From Paenibacillus marchantiae (GTDB lineage: Bacteria > Bacillota > Bacilli > Paenibacillales > Paenibacillaceae): a DNA stretch of 64,000 nt. Positions 35,194-44,340 of this stretch are shown here, piece by piece; the first letter of the stretch is position 1, and every line of letters starts with the position of its first letter. The notes under the pieces were generated by a model. The model ran no database searches and was not told the origin of the DNA. It saw nothing but the letters and a program-made list of their open reading frames with translations. The stretch spans positions 4,712,001 to 4,776,000 of the forward strand of contig NZ_CP118270.1 in NCBI RefSeq assembly GCF_028771845.1. Direction: 5' to 3'. Position numbers and translations under genes: made by a program.

Positions 35194-36156
35194 ATGTTAA
35201 AACGAATTCATATATGGATTGCATTATGCTCCATGCTGATGCTTGCGGCTTGCGGAACTGAACAGACAAGCAGTCAGGAGGTTCGTTCGTCAGAGGGAAC
35301 GACGCAAGCGACAACGAAAGTCATCACCAATCCAAATGGAGAAGAAGTCACAATCCCCCTTAATCCGGAGCGGATTGTGGATCTGTCCGGCTCAACAGAG
35401 GAATTACTGATCGTTGGCAAAACGCCTGTCGCAACAACCAGCGCCGATTATGGGCAGCAAGATCAGATCACTCCACCCCTTAAAGACAAGTTGGATGCAA
35501 GTACCTTGGTTCTGGGGTGGTTGGGCAGCAAATTCAGTATAGAAGCGGTGACTGCATCGAACCCGGATCTGATCATTCTGGGAAAGGATTTTAATACAGA
35601 TCAGTATGAAACCTTATCCTTGATTGCACCGACAATTGTTTTGCCATACTCGTATTATGATTGGAGAGAACGTCTGACGTTCCTAGCAGATACGTTCGGA
35701 GAAGAAACCAAAAAGGATGAGTTCCTGGCTAAATATGATGCAAAGTCGGCTGAGTGGAAGCAAAAACTCGAATCGGCTGTGAACGGTGAATCTTTTGCGG
35801 TCATCGAAACCTATCCTAACAATCTGGTGATCTATTCGAATAAAGGTGCGGCAGAGATGTTGTACGGCGAGTGGGGCCTAAAACGTACAGAAGGTATTCC
35901 TGAGCCCGAAGGCTGGGGAGGCAAACAGATTAGTATAGAGGCGCTAATCTCCGTCAATCCGGACCAGCTGGTGCTGATGGAGAATAGCGAGAACAAAATG
36001 GAAGACAGCAAGGTGTGGAATAACATGAATGCCGTCAAGGATGGGAAGATTTATAAAATCTCCAGTGTAGATAACTACAATTATTCTTATACGGCTATGG
36101 GACGGATGGAGCTTATGGATCGTTTGGGTAACCTGATTTTGGAAGGACAGAAGTAA
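35194..36156 (+). CDS. Iron-siderophore binding lipoprotein (FeuA/YfmC type)
   Basis: The 320-aa lipoprotein has a signal peptide ending in the lipobox MLAAC (Cys20) and a periplasmic-binding type 2 fold: ITNPNGEEVTIPLNPERIVDLSGSTEELLIVGKTP, ASNPDLIILGKDF and the long bridging helix region after residue 180. It should capture a ferric siderophore outside the membrane. GGAGAGGAGAATAG before the ATG at 35194 fixes the start 24 bases after the ABC stop. Usually such proteins work with FecCD-type permeases; here the only partners in the operon are exporter-fold ABC proteins, an uncommon pairing. Confidence 0.92.
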   Translation: MLKRIHIWIALCSMLMLAACGTEQTSSQEVRSSEGTTQATTKVITNPNGEEVTIPLNPERIVDLSGSTEELLIVGKTPVATTSADYGQQDQITPPLKDKLDASTLVLGWLGSKFSIEAVTASNPDLIILGKDFNTDQYETLSLIAPTIVLPYSYYDWRERLTFLADTFGEETKKDEFLAKYDAKSAEWKQKLESAVNGESFAVIETYPNNLVIYSNKGAAEMLYGEWGLKRTEGIPEPEGWGGKQISIEALISVNPDQLVLMENSENKMEDSKVWNNMNAVKDGKIYKISSVDNYNYSYTAMGRMELMDRLGNLILEGQK

Positions 36157-36206
36157 CGCTGAATAGAAATATAACGAAAGATTAAAAAGTTAAACGGTTC
36201 GCCATG

Positions 36207-36240
36207 GATAGGCTTCTCAACAAAAGTTGAGGGGCCTATC
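36207..36240 (+). terminator. Terminator-like hairpin after the siderophore operon
   Basis: A GATAGGCTTCTCAAC / GTTGAGGGGCCTATC stem with an AAAA loop. The following TTCATTCCTT is a weak T-run. Confidence 0.65.
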
Positions 36241-36351
36241 TTCATTCCTTGAAAAGGATGATTAAGAACTTAATGGAATATTTTTCTGTTATACTACATG
36301 GATATGTGTCTACATACATTCAACTAAATCCATATGAAAGGAGGCATTCAT

Positions 36352-36750
36352 TTGAGAGAAGCAGGTTTTTGGGTTAGATTAGGAGCAAACTTGTTAGATG
36401 GAATTATCGTTTCAATACCTTTAGCCATTGTTGTAGGTGTACTGACAGGAAATTTTGATAATGACGAGCCTTTAGCTAAACTACTGAGTGGATTATATTC
36501 CATTTTATTACCTGTATTATGGAGTGGCCGAACGATAGGAAAACGTATTTGCGGAATTCGAATTCGAAAATACGATACACATGAGCCCCCTGGAATTGGA
36601 TCCATGCTCATGCGAGTTGTTGTTGCAGGACTGGTATATGGAATCACATTTGGCATTGGTTTCATTGCGAGTGTCATCATGGTTGCTGTACGAGAAGACA
36701 AACGTGCAATACATGATTTTATCGCAGGTACCGAAGTTGTCTGGGACTAA
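36352..36750 (+). CDS. RDD-family membrane protein
   Basis: The 132-aa protein has three membrane helices and the family's conserved charges: Arg in FWVRLGANLLDG with Asp three turns on (residues 8-16), and the GRTIGKRICGIRI loop near 60-72. RDD proteins are small membrane proteins of mostly unknown role, some linked to ion transport or compatible solute stress. The start is TTG at 36352, with AAAGGAGG at 36337-36344; the ATG at 36334 lies before that site and is unlikely. It is a single gene with its own terminator. Confidence 0.82.
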   Translation: MREAGFWVRLGANLLDGIIVSIPLAIVVGVLTGNFDNDEPLAKLLSGLYSILLPVLWSGRTIGKRICGIRIRKYDTHEPPGIGSMLMRVVVAGLVYGITFGIGFIASVIMVAVREDKRAIHDFIAGTEVVWD

Positions 36751-36817
36751 AAATGAGAAAGCGAGCCCTGGCATAATATATTCGTTATATTCAAATCCAT
36801 TCATATTCACCCACGTT

Positions 36818-36852
36818 ACAGACGATGAACAGTGTTCATCGTCTGTTTTTTT
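36818..36852 (+). terminator. Strong terminator after the RDD gene
   Basis: A perfect 13-bp stem ACAGACGATGAAC / GTTCATCGTCTGT with a 3-base loop and a T-run. In the rest of the 320-base gap (36751-37070) the only notable element is the palindrome AAATGATCATTT at 36947-36958. Confidence 0.93.
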
Positions 36853-37070
36853 GTGATGTCAGAAGTACAGTCACAAACCCGCGCCAACACTGCAAATTCA
36901 AGGCATTGCAGAAGATTATATAGAGAATTCGTCTATCGTTTTGGCTAAATGATCATTTGATTCTGACGAAATCAACATGTCATTTCATCTTTTGCGAATA
37001 TCGCTACAGTGCGCTCTCCCTTACTCTGAGGTAGAGCACAGACATTCCCAAAAGGTGGAGGATAAGGTCC

Positions 37071-38696
37071 ATGAGAAGAAAAGTGTTATCTACGAGTTTG
37101 ATGATCCTGTTATTAGGTACAACGATCCTGGGGTGTTCGTCCGGAGACAGTAAAACGGGCGAAGCTGAAAAAGAGACACCAAGCGGATCAACGGAAGCAA
37201 CAACCTATCCGATTCAAACGGATAAGACGCTTACGTACTGGGGTGAAATTAACGGAAACTTGATCGGGGTCAAAAATTCGCACAGCGAAATTCCATTCTT
37301 TCAAAAATGGCAGGAAAAAACCGGTGTGCCACTCAAATTCACGGCACCACCGACAGGTCAGGTCAGAGAATCCTTTAACGTGATGCTGGCATCCGGGGAT
37401 TTGCCAGACATGCTGGAGTACAATTTCATCGGAGATTTCCCCGGTGGACCGGAGAAAGCCATCAATGATGGTTACATCCTCAAGTTGAACGATCTGATTG
37501 ACCAGTATGCTCCGAATCTGAAGAAATACCTGCAGGACAATCCGGACATCGACAAGATGGTCAAAACGGACAGTGGCAGCTACTATGTATTCCCTTTCGT
37601 TCGGGGAGATGAGTATCTTCGTGTCTTCCAGGGACCCATCATTCGTCAGGATTGGCTGGATGAGTTGGGACTGCCTGTTCCGGAAACGATTGATGAGTGG
37701 ACAACAACTCTAAGAGCCTTCAAAGAGAAAAAAGGCGCAGCCGCTCCGTTCTCTGTAGTAAGTAAGCCACGATTCTTTAACGATTCCGGTAATGGTGCTT
37801 TCCTTGGCGCCTTCGGTGTAAACCGCGGATTCTATCAGGAAGACGGACAGGTCAAATTTGGTCCTGCGGAAGAAGGTTTCAAAGAATACTTGACGTTATT
37901 CCAGGAATGGTACAAAGAAGGTTTGATTGATAAAAACATCTCCACAGCAGATACCAAATCCGTTGACGGTAACCTCGCTTCGGGTGCTACTGGCGCTAGT
38001 GTTGGTAACGCAGGCGGAGGTATCGGCAAATGGCAGCCGCTCGTAGAAGCAAATGATCCGGATGCCGTTCTGGTCGCTGCACCATATCCGGTACTTAACA
38101 AAGGGGATATTCCTAAATTCGGCCAGCTTAATCAAGGTTATGCCTCGGAAGGTACGGTTGCCATCACGACGGCAGCCAAGGACCCGGAACTTGCCGTTCG
38201 CATGCTGGATTATGGTTACAGTGAGGAAGGGCACATGTTCTTCAACTTCGGTGAAGAGGGTGTCAGCTATAACATGGAAGGCGATTATCCGAAATTCACG
38301 GACTTGCTGCTGAAGAATCCGGATAAACTCGCTCCTGCACAAGCGATTTCACTATATGCCCGCAGCAGCTATAACGGTCCGTTTGTTCAAGACAAACGTT
38401 ATGCCGAGCAGTTCTTTGCATTACAGACTCAGCGCGATGCCATTGATGTATGGAAGAATACACAGGCCGCCAAATATAATCTGCCTTCAATCACACCTAC
38501 ACCTGAAGAAAGCTCCGAATATGCGACCATCATGAATGATATCAACACGCTCGTCGATGAGATGACCATCAAGATCATTCTGGGTAACGAACCAGTGGAT
38601 CAATTCGAGAGCTATGTTGCAAAAATGAAATCGTTACATCTGGATCGAGCTATTGAAATCCAAACAGCAGCACTCGAACGCTACAACAACCGGTAA
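37071..38696 (+). CDS. Solute-binding lipoprotein of an oligo-uronide ABC importer (LipO type)
   Basis: The 541-aa lipoprotein has a signal peptide with lipobox ILGC (Cys22) and an extracellular solute-binding type 1 fold of the large Paenibacillus class (LTYWGEINGNL, MLASGDLPDMLEY, GPIIRQDWLDELGLPVPETIDEW). It should deliver an oligosaccharide to the two permeases that follow. No ATPase gene is present, as is usual for these importers, which share a common MsmX-type ATPase. It is strongly similar along its length to the second binding protein at 44341, so the locus holds a duplicated pair. AGGTGGAGGAT precedes the ATG. Confidence 0.9.
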   Translation: MRRKVLSTSLMILLLGTTILGCSSGDSKTGEAEKETPSGSTEATTYPIQTDKTLTYWGEINGNLIGVKNSHSEIPFFQKWQEKTGVPLKFTAPPTGQVRESFNVMLASGDLPDMLEYNFIGDFPGGPEKAINDGYILKLNDLIDQYAPNLKKYLQDNPDIDKMVKTDSGSYYVFPFVRGDEYLRVFQGPIIRQDWLDELGLPVPETIDEWTTTLRAFKEKKGAAAPFSVVSKPRFFNDSGNGAFLGAFGVNRGFYQEDGQVKFGPAEEGFKEYLTLFQEWYKEGLIDKNISTADTKSVDGNLASGATGASVGNAGGGIGKWQPLVEANDPDAVLVAAPYPVLNKGDIPKFGQLNQGYASEGTVAITTAAKDPELAVRMLDYGYSEEGHMFFNFGEEGVSYNMEGDYPKFTDLLLKNPDKLAPAQAISLYARSSYNGPFVQDKRYAEQFFALQTQRDAIDVWKNTQAAKYNLPSITPTPEESSEYATIMNDINTLVDEMTIKIILGNEPVDQFESYVAKMKSLHLDRAIEIQTAALERYNNR

Positions 38697-38752
38697 TTGT
38701 AAAAGGGGAGGGCACTAGCCCTCCCGATTGAAAAGAGGTGAAAAGGTACATC

Positions 38753-39676
38753 ATGAGCAATCGTCAATCCTTTAGAAGCCGGTTCATGCGGGACTTCATG
38801 ATGAACAAGTATTTATATATCATGATGATTCCCGTTATTGGATATTATTTAATATTTCATTACGGTCCGATGTACGGTGCAATTATTGCCTTTAAAGATT
38901 ATTCTCCGATGAAGGGTATTTTGGGGAGTGATTGGGTTGGGCTGAAACACTTTGAAGAGTTTTTCAACAGTTATTATTTCTTGCGTGTTCTGAAGAACAC
39001 CCTTCTTATCAGTTTATATACGCTGGTCTTTGAATTCCCCGCACCGATTATTTTGGCGCTGCTCATCAACGAAGTACGCAAGCGTGCGTTCAAGCGGGTC
39101 GTTCAGACGATAACGTATATGCCTTATTTCATCTCTCTCGTCGTCATATGCGGTATTATTACGGACTTCACGAACGCGGATGGTTTAATCAACCGCCTTA
39201 TCATGATGCTTGGATATGACGGTCAGGCGATGCTGCAAAAGCCGGAGCTGTTCCGTCCGATCTATGTTCTGTCTGAAATATGGCAGCGGATCGGTTGGGA
39301 ATCCATTATCTATATCGCTGCGTTGATGAGCATCGACCTGGAGCAGTATGAAGCGGCGAAGATAGACGGAGCGAGCCGTCTCAAGCAAATGTTTCACATT
39401 ACGCTACCCGGATTGCTGCCTATTATTACGATCATGTTCATTCTCCGGATGGGTAATATGCTGAATGTCGGGTTCGAGAAAATCATTCTCCTTTATAATC
39501 CGGTGACCTATGAAACGGCTGACGTAATCTCCTCCTTCGTATATCGAAAGGGATTGTTGGAGTTCGGATGGAGTTACAGCTCGGCAGTCGGTCTATTTAA
39601 CTCGGTGATCAATCTCGTTCTTCTGATTTCGGCGAACTATATCAGCCGCAGAGTGAGTCAAAACAGCTTATGGTGA
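38753..39676 (+). CDS. ABC sugar permease (LplB-like)
   Basis: The 307-aa inner-membrane permease has six helices and the ABC coupling loop EAAKIDGASRLKQMFHITLPGL. The opening YLIFHYGPMYGAIIAFKDY is typical of LplB/YtcP-family permeases for oligosaccharides. The ATG at 38753 follows AGAGGTGAAAAGG; the GTG at 38738 of the longer frame overlaps that site. The gene lies 56 bases after the binding protein and 10 bases before the second permease. Confidence 0.92.
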   Translation: MSNRQSFRSRFMRDFMMNKYLYIMMIPVIGYYLIFHYGPMYGAIIAFKDYSPMKGILGSDWVGLKHFEEFFNSYYFLRVLKNTLLISLYTLVFEFPAPIILALLINEVRKRAFKRVVQTITYMPYFISLVVICGIITDFTNADGLINRLIMMLGYDGQAMLQKPELFRPIYVLSEIWQRIGWESIIYIAALMSIDLEQYEAAKIDGASRLKQMFHITLPGLLPIITIMFILRMGNMLNVGFEKIILLYNPVTYETADVISSFVYRKGLLEFGWSYSSAVGLFNSVINLVLLISANYISRRVSQNSLW

Positions 39677-39686
39677 GGTGGTAACT

Positions 39687-40568
39687 TTGATTAAGGAAAG
39701 CGGTTGGTTTGACCGAATCTTTACGATCTTCAATTATACGTTTCTAATCCTGCTCGTCATCGTCACATTGTATCCACTGCTCTACGTGTTATTCGCGTCC
39801 TTAAGTGATTCGGCGCAGCTGTTAGCAAACAAAGGTCTCCTGTGGAAGCCGGTCGGCTTTAGTCTGGAAGCATACAAGAGTGTACTTGCCAATCCAGGTA
39901 TAGCCACAGGTTTCCGCAATACATTGTTTATTCTTGTGTTCGGCGTTATCGTCAACCTGTTCATGACTGCGCTTGGTGCGTATGTGCTATCCCGTAAAAA
40001 CGTGATGTGGAACAAGGTGTTCATGTTCTTTATCGTGTTCACAATGTTCTTTGGCGGTGGGTTAATTCCACTGTACCTGGTTGTAAAAGGCGTCGGCCTG
40101 TTAGATACATTGTGGTCGACCATTCTGCCTTTTGCCATCAGCACATTTAACCTGATCATCATGCGAACGTCATTTATGGGCATACCAGACAGCCTGGAAG
40201 AGTCGGCCAAGATTGATGGAGCGAATCACTTCACCATTTTGTTCCGTATCATTATTCCGTTGTCCATGCCAGTCATTGCCGTGATGATTCTGTATTACGC
40301 GGTCGATAAGTGGAACGGGTGGTTCTATGCATCAGTATTTATCAAAAGCCGAGAACTGTTCCCACTGCAATTGGTGCTGCGTGAGATTCTGATCGCCAAT
40401 TCCACGGAGAGTATGTCGGCCGGTGCTTCGGCTGGGGATCGTTTCCAGATCGGGGAAACCATCAAGTATGCGACGATTATGGTAGCGACGATACCAATCC
40501 TTTGCATCTATCCGTTTTTGCAGCGCTTTTTCGTGAAAGGTGTCATGGTTGGTTCATTGAAAGGTTAA
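39687..40568 (+). CDS. ABC sugar permease (LplC-like)
   Basis: The second permease, 293 aa, six helices, with the coupling loop EESAKIDGANHFTILFRIIIPLS and the family block TMFFGGGLIPLYLVVKGVGLLDT. It pairs with the preceding gene to form the channel. The chosen start is the TTG at 39687, because GAGGTGG (39675-39681) lies just before it and would fall within the GTG-initiated longer form. Confidence 0.92.
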   Translation: MIKESGWFDRIFTIFNYTFLILLVIVTLYPLLYVLFASLSDSAQLLANKGLLWKPVGFSLEAYKSVLANPGIATGFRNTLFILVFGVIVNLFMTALGAYVLSRKNVMWNKVFMFFIVFTMFFGGGLIPLYLVVKGVGLLDTLWSTILPFAISTFNLIIMRTSFMGIPDSLEESAKIDGANHFTILFRIIIPLSMPVIAVMILYYAVDKWNGWFYASVFIKSRELFPLQLVLREILIANSTESMSAGASAGDRFQIGETIKYATIMVATIPILCIYPFLQRFFVKGVMVGSLKG

Positions 40569-40607
40569 TCAAGAGAATTTAATAACGGTAAGGAGGTATG
40601 AGGTTAC

Positions 40608-41729
40608 ATGAGCGTATTAAATGAAGTGAACAAAGACGTGTGGGATCAGATTAAAAGTAAAGCCGATCAGATGCTTGCAGCCATAGGTGAAAAGTCTCCG
40701 CATGTCGCTGGAGCAAATGGCATCTATGACGACATGAGAATCGATTGGTGGACCTCGGGATTCTGGCCGGGTATGTTATGGATTGTGTACGATATGACGG
40801 GTGATGAGAAATATAAAGAGGCTGCATGGAACTGGGATGAACGGCTATCGGAACAGTTTCTCGAAAATAACTACTTTGATCACGACGTGGGCTTTCATTT
40901 CCTGCCTACGGCTGTCATCAAATACAAGCTCACCGGAGATACCGATGCCGCAAGGCGTGCCTTATTTGCCGCCAACTTTCTGGCTGGCCGTTTCAATACC
41001 AAAGGCGGCTTCATCCGGGCTTGGAATGGAGACATGCTGGGCTGGTCGATCATCGACACCATGATGAACCTGTCCTTGCTCTTCTGGGCATCTGAGGAAA
41101 GTGGAGATCCTCGTTTCAGCCACATCGCCAAAGCTCATGCGGATATGGTCATGAAGCAATTTGTGCGGGAAGATGGTTCTGTGCATCATATCATTCGCTT
41201 TGATCCCGAGACAGGTGAACGTGCAGAAGCGATAGGGGGTCAGGGAGCGGCGCCGGATTCGGCATGGAGTCGGGGAGCGGCTTGGGCTTTATATGGATTA
41301 ACGAATACGTATCGTTATACAGAGGACCCGGCATATCTGGATGCTGCACAGCGTGTGGCGAACTTCTTCATTTCCAGCCTGCCTGAGGATAGCGTTCCGC
41401 ATTGGGATTTCCGTGCTGAGCCGGAAGAAGGGGAGGAGATTCCACGGGACAGCTCTGCTGGTGCCATTGCTGCTTCCGGATTGCTTGAGCTAGCAGATAT
41501 ACTTCCTGATCCGGAAGGCAGACTCTATGCTACTGTTGCCAAACGTATCCTGAGTTCCCTGCGGGATCATTATGGAACCTGGAATCTTCCTGAGCACGAA
41601 GGTATGCTTCTCAAGGGAACCGGTCATAAACCGGCAGGACAGAACGTAAACGTCTCACTCATTTACGGTGACTATTTCTACGTCGAGGCGAGTGCCAAAT
41701 TAAACGGTTGGAAGCACCGCATTTTCTAA
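40608..41729 (+). CDS. ugl: GH88 unsaturated glucuronyl hydrolase
   Basis: GH88 enzymes cleave the unsaturated uronic acid from oligosaccharides made by polysaccharide lyases, acting in the cytoplasm. The 373-aa length equals the Bacillus sp. GL1 enzyme (377 aa). The two essential aspartates of the family are visible as Asp93 in YFDHDVGFHF and Asp150 in WSIIDTMMNLSLLFW; WTSGFWPGMLW near residue 48 and PDSAWSRGAAWALYG near 220 are further family blocks. It follows the importer genes by 39 bases with AAGGAGG before the ATG, so imported lyase products are the likely substrate. GH105 is less likely because of the overall motif match. Confidence 0.92.
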   Translation: MSVLNEVNKDVWDQIKSKADQMLAAIGEKSPHVAGANGIYDDMRIDWWTSGFWPGMLWIVYDMTGDEKYKEAAWNWDERLSEQFLENNYFDHDVGFHFLPTAVIKYKLTGDTDAARRALFAANFLAGRFNTKGGFIRAWNGDMLGWSIIDTMMNLSLLFWASEESGDPRFSHIAKAHADMVMKQFVREDGSVHHIIRFDPETGERAEAIGGQGAAPDSAWSRGAAWALYGLTNTYRYTEDPAYLDAAQRVANFFISSLPEDSVPHWDFRAEPEEGEEIPRDSSAGAIAASGLLELADILPDPEGRLYATVAKRILSSLRDHYGTWNLPEHEGMLLKGTGHKPAGQNVNVSLIYGDYFYVEASAKLNGWKHRIF

Positions 41730-41763
41730 AAAATTTATAAAGAATATTTAAAAAAATTCTCAA

Positions 41764-41786
41764 TTTGATACCGAATTGATACCGAA
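41764..41786 (+). repeat. Tandem 11-12-bp repeat after the GH88 gene
   Basis: TTGATACCGAAT is followed directly by TGATACCGAATG, giving two copies of TGATACCGAAT. It lies between the GH88 stop and a hairpin; it may be chance or a binding site. Confidence 0.3.
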
Positions 41787-41787
41787 T

Positions 41788-41817
41788 GCCCGATAGACGA
41801 AATTAGTCTATTCGGGC
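41788..41817 (+). terminator. Terminator-like hairpin after the GH88 gene
   Basis: A GCCCGATAGAC / GTCTATTCGGGC stem with one bulge and a 7-base loop is followed by TATTTGTG, a poor T-run. Confidence 0.6.
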
Positions 41818-41971
41818 TATTTGTGCTTGATTTGACGGGGAAAATCAGTGGTGGCTACCCTTTTTGTCAATCGAATTGAACTTTTTATCTATATCCCAAT
41901 TGCGCTCTTACCGTTATAATAAATTCCTGATCCAAACATAGATAATCTACGAAGAGTTGGGTGATGAGTTG

Positions 41972-44317
41972 TTGCTAAACATTCGATATTTGTGGCAAAA
42001 ACGAGAAAGCATAATTGTGACCTGGCTTGTCTCTTACAGTGCTGTCTTGATTGTGCCGATTCTGATCAGTTTGGTTATTTACATGCAAGCAAATGAGACT
42101 TTGAAGAGTGAAATACATCGGGCCAACGATTCTTTATTGAAGCAGATGCGATATACAATCGATACACAAGTTGATCTGATGAAGCGGTTAAACATGGAGA
42201 TGACGTGGAGCCCAAATCTGCAAACGTTGATGTATTCCAATCAGCCGGCCAAAGAGGCGCCGTATACGGCATACCAACTGGTAAAGGAACTCCGTCTCTA
42301 TAAAACATCCTACGCATCCATCGATGAATTCTACGTCGTGTGGAAAAAAGATCAATCCATTCTCCGTTCAGGTAATATTCGGGATATGCGAACGGCATTT
42401 CATACCATACATAACACAGGTGCAATGTCTTTCGAGGCGTGGCGGGATCAGATTCTGGGTACAGAGACGAATCAATTCGTTATACTGCCACATCAGAATG
42501 CAGCTCCGGCGGAGTCTTCCATTGCGTACATTACACGTCTGCCTGATGATTTGAATGGTCAGGAGACCGGTACGGTTGTCGTCATGGCGGATACGCGAAG
42601 ATTCCAGGAAGCAATTGAGAGCATTTCGGGTTTTAGTGATGCCACGCTGCTGATTCTGAACCAGAATAACGAGATTCTGATGAGCAATCATCCGGGGTCA
42701 GAGGAATTGAAGCCATTCATGAATGGCAATCAGGTTCAATTGGATAACGCCAAGGTAGGCAAGTCGGAGATGTTCTACATAGACTCTGCGGTATCCGATC
42801 TCAAGTACGCATTGATTATTCCCAGCAGCCTATATTGGGAAAAGGCAGTGTATGTCCGCAATTTTACGTATATCAGCATCGTAGTGAGTCTCATTAGCGC
42901 GGGTGTACTGACCTGGTTCTTCATGCGCCGGAATTACTCCCCAATCCAACAGCTCGTGGAATCACTAAAAGACAAAAATAGTCAGAACGAACCTGCTGAT
43001 CGGAACGAACTTCGGTTTATACAGAAGGTCATCATGAACACACGTTCAGAAAAGAATGAGATTGCCCAGCAGTTGCAGAAACATCAGCAGGTGCTGCGCT
43101 CCAATATGATTAATCGGCTTCTCAAAGGCAAACAGGATACGCTTGTGCCTTATGAAGATGCATTCCGTTCATTCCATATGCCGCTGTATTCAAGTGAATT
43201 TGCTGTTATCCTATTTGTTATCGAGAATGAAGAGAATCTCTATGGAAAGCTGCCAGGTATTGATATCAACGAACGAAATAAGCTAATCCATCTCATTATT
43301 TCCAATGTGGTTGAAGAACTGGCTTCAGAGCGTCAGCACGTCGGATATGTGGCTGAAGTTGATGATATGATGGTCTGCCTTGTAAATATGAAAGCGGATT
43401 CTTCGGATTGGAACCAGGATCTTCATCACATTGCGGCAGAAGCGCAGCGATTCCTGGAACGTTATGATATGGAATTGACGATCTCGATCAGTGGACGCCA
43501 TACGTCGTGGATTGGTATCGCCGAAGCATACCAGGAAGCTGTAGACGCGATGGAATACAAAATGGTGCTTGGCAAAAAAGGTATCATTACCTATGGCGAT
43601 GTCCGCAGCGATGCGATGGCGGATGACCCGTTTGGCTACTACTATCCGCTTCAGGTGGAACAGCAGCTTCTTAATTTCATCAAAGCGGGAGATACCGACC
43701 AAGCCAGCGCTTATATGAACGAGATTACAGAGCGAAATTTTGATAAACCGATTATGTCTCTCACCCTTGCACGTTGCCTGATTTTCAACCTGGTAGGTAC
43801 AATGATCAAGGCTATCAATGATCTGGGGGACAGGGATAACCATACGCTAACCCAATACCCGCATCGGATTGAGGACATTATTGCCGGGGATACCATTCAG
43901 GAGATGCAGGAGGCATTGCAGAACTTGCTTGAGGAGGTATGTTCCTATGCCGCTGACAAGCGCGCAACGAATGTATCACAAGAACGTGAGGATTCCCTGC
44001 GTCATCTCAGTACCCAAGTCACACAGTATATTGAGAGTAACTATACAGACGCGAATTTGAACGTCAACGCCATTGGTGAGCATTTTGAGCTGAAGGGCAG
44101 TTACTTGTCCAAACTCTTCAAGAATCAGACTGGTGAGGGTCTGCTGGACTGCATTCATAAGTGCCGTATCCGACAGGCTAAAGAAATGATTGAGCATAAA
44201 CAGGAATCCATTACAGAAATATCCCGATTGGTGGGGTATAACGATGCAGCAACTTTCATCCGAGTGTTCAAGAAATACGAGGGTATTACGCCCGGTAAAT
44301 ATAAAGAAATCAGTTGA
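41972..44317 (+). CDS. Membrane-bound AraC-family regulator (YesS/YtdP type)
   Basis: This 781-aa one-component sensor has a membrane helix near residues 14-36, an extracellular sensor of about 240 residues, a second helix (YISIVVSLISAGVLTWFFM), a linker with HAMP-like and coiled-coil character, and a C-terminal AraC DNA-binding domain (IGEHFELKGSYLSKLFKNQTGE and ISRLVGYNDAATFIRVFKKYEGITP). Such regulators sense a saccharide, sometimes through the binding protein, and activate the neighbouring importer genes. The start is uncertain: TTG codons at 41957, 41969 and 41972 are in frame; GGGTGA is best spaced for 41972. It is flanked by the two paralogous binding protein genes. Confidence 0.88.
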   Translation: MLNIRYLWQKRESIIVTWLVSYSAVLIVPILISLVIYMQANETLKSEIHRANDSLLKQMRYTIDTQVDLMKRLNMEMTWSPNLQTLMYSNQPAKEAPYTAYQLVKELRLYKTSYASIDEFYVVWKKDQSILRSGNIRDMRTAFHTIHNTGAMSFEAWRDQILGTETNQFVILPHQNAAPAESSIAYITRLPDDLNGQETGTVVVMADTRRFQEAIESISGFSDATLLILNQNNEILMSNHPGSEELKPFMNGNQVQLDNAKVGKSEMFYIDSAVSDLKYALIIPSSLYWEKAVYVRNFTYISIVVSLISAGVLTWFFMRRNYSPIQQLVESLKDKNSQNEPADRNELRFIQKVIMNTRSEKNEIAQQLQKHQQVLRSNMINRLLKGKQDTLVPYEDAFRSFHMPLYSSEFAVILFVIENEENLYGKLPGIDINERNKLIHLIISNVVEELASERQHVGYVAEVDDMMVCLVNMKADSSDWNQDLHHIAAEAQRFLERYDMELTISISGRHTSWIGIAEAYQEAVDAMEYKMVLGKKGIITYGDVRSDAMADDPFGYYYPLQVEQQLLNFIKAGDTDQASAYMNEITERNFDKPIMSLTLARCLIFNLVGTMIKAINDLGDRDNHTLTQYPHRIEDIIAGDTIQEMQEALQNLLEEVCSYAADKRATNVSQEREDSLRHLSTQVTQYIESNYTDANLNVNAIGEHFELKGSYLSKLFKNQTGEGLLDCIHKCRIRQAKEMIEHKQESITEISRLVGYNDAATFIRVFKKYEGITPGKYKEIS

Positions 44318-44340
44318 TTGATTTGAAAGGAGACCGGAAC

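Noticed and set aside
36751..37070. A riboswitch or leader RNA before the first binding-protein gene
   Set aside because: Apart from the RDD-gene terminator and one 12-base palindrome, no conserved riboswitch-like structure was seen.
43325..43843. A 172-codon minus-strand frame within the AraC-type sensor gene
   Set aside because: Shadow of a real gene; no domain or start signal supports it.
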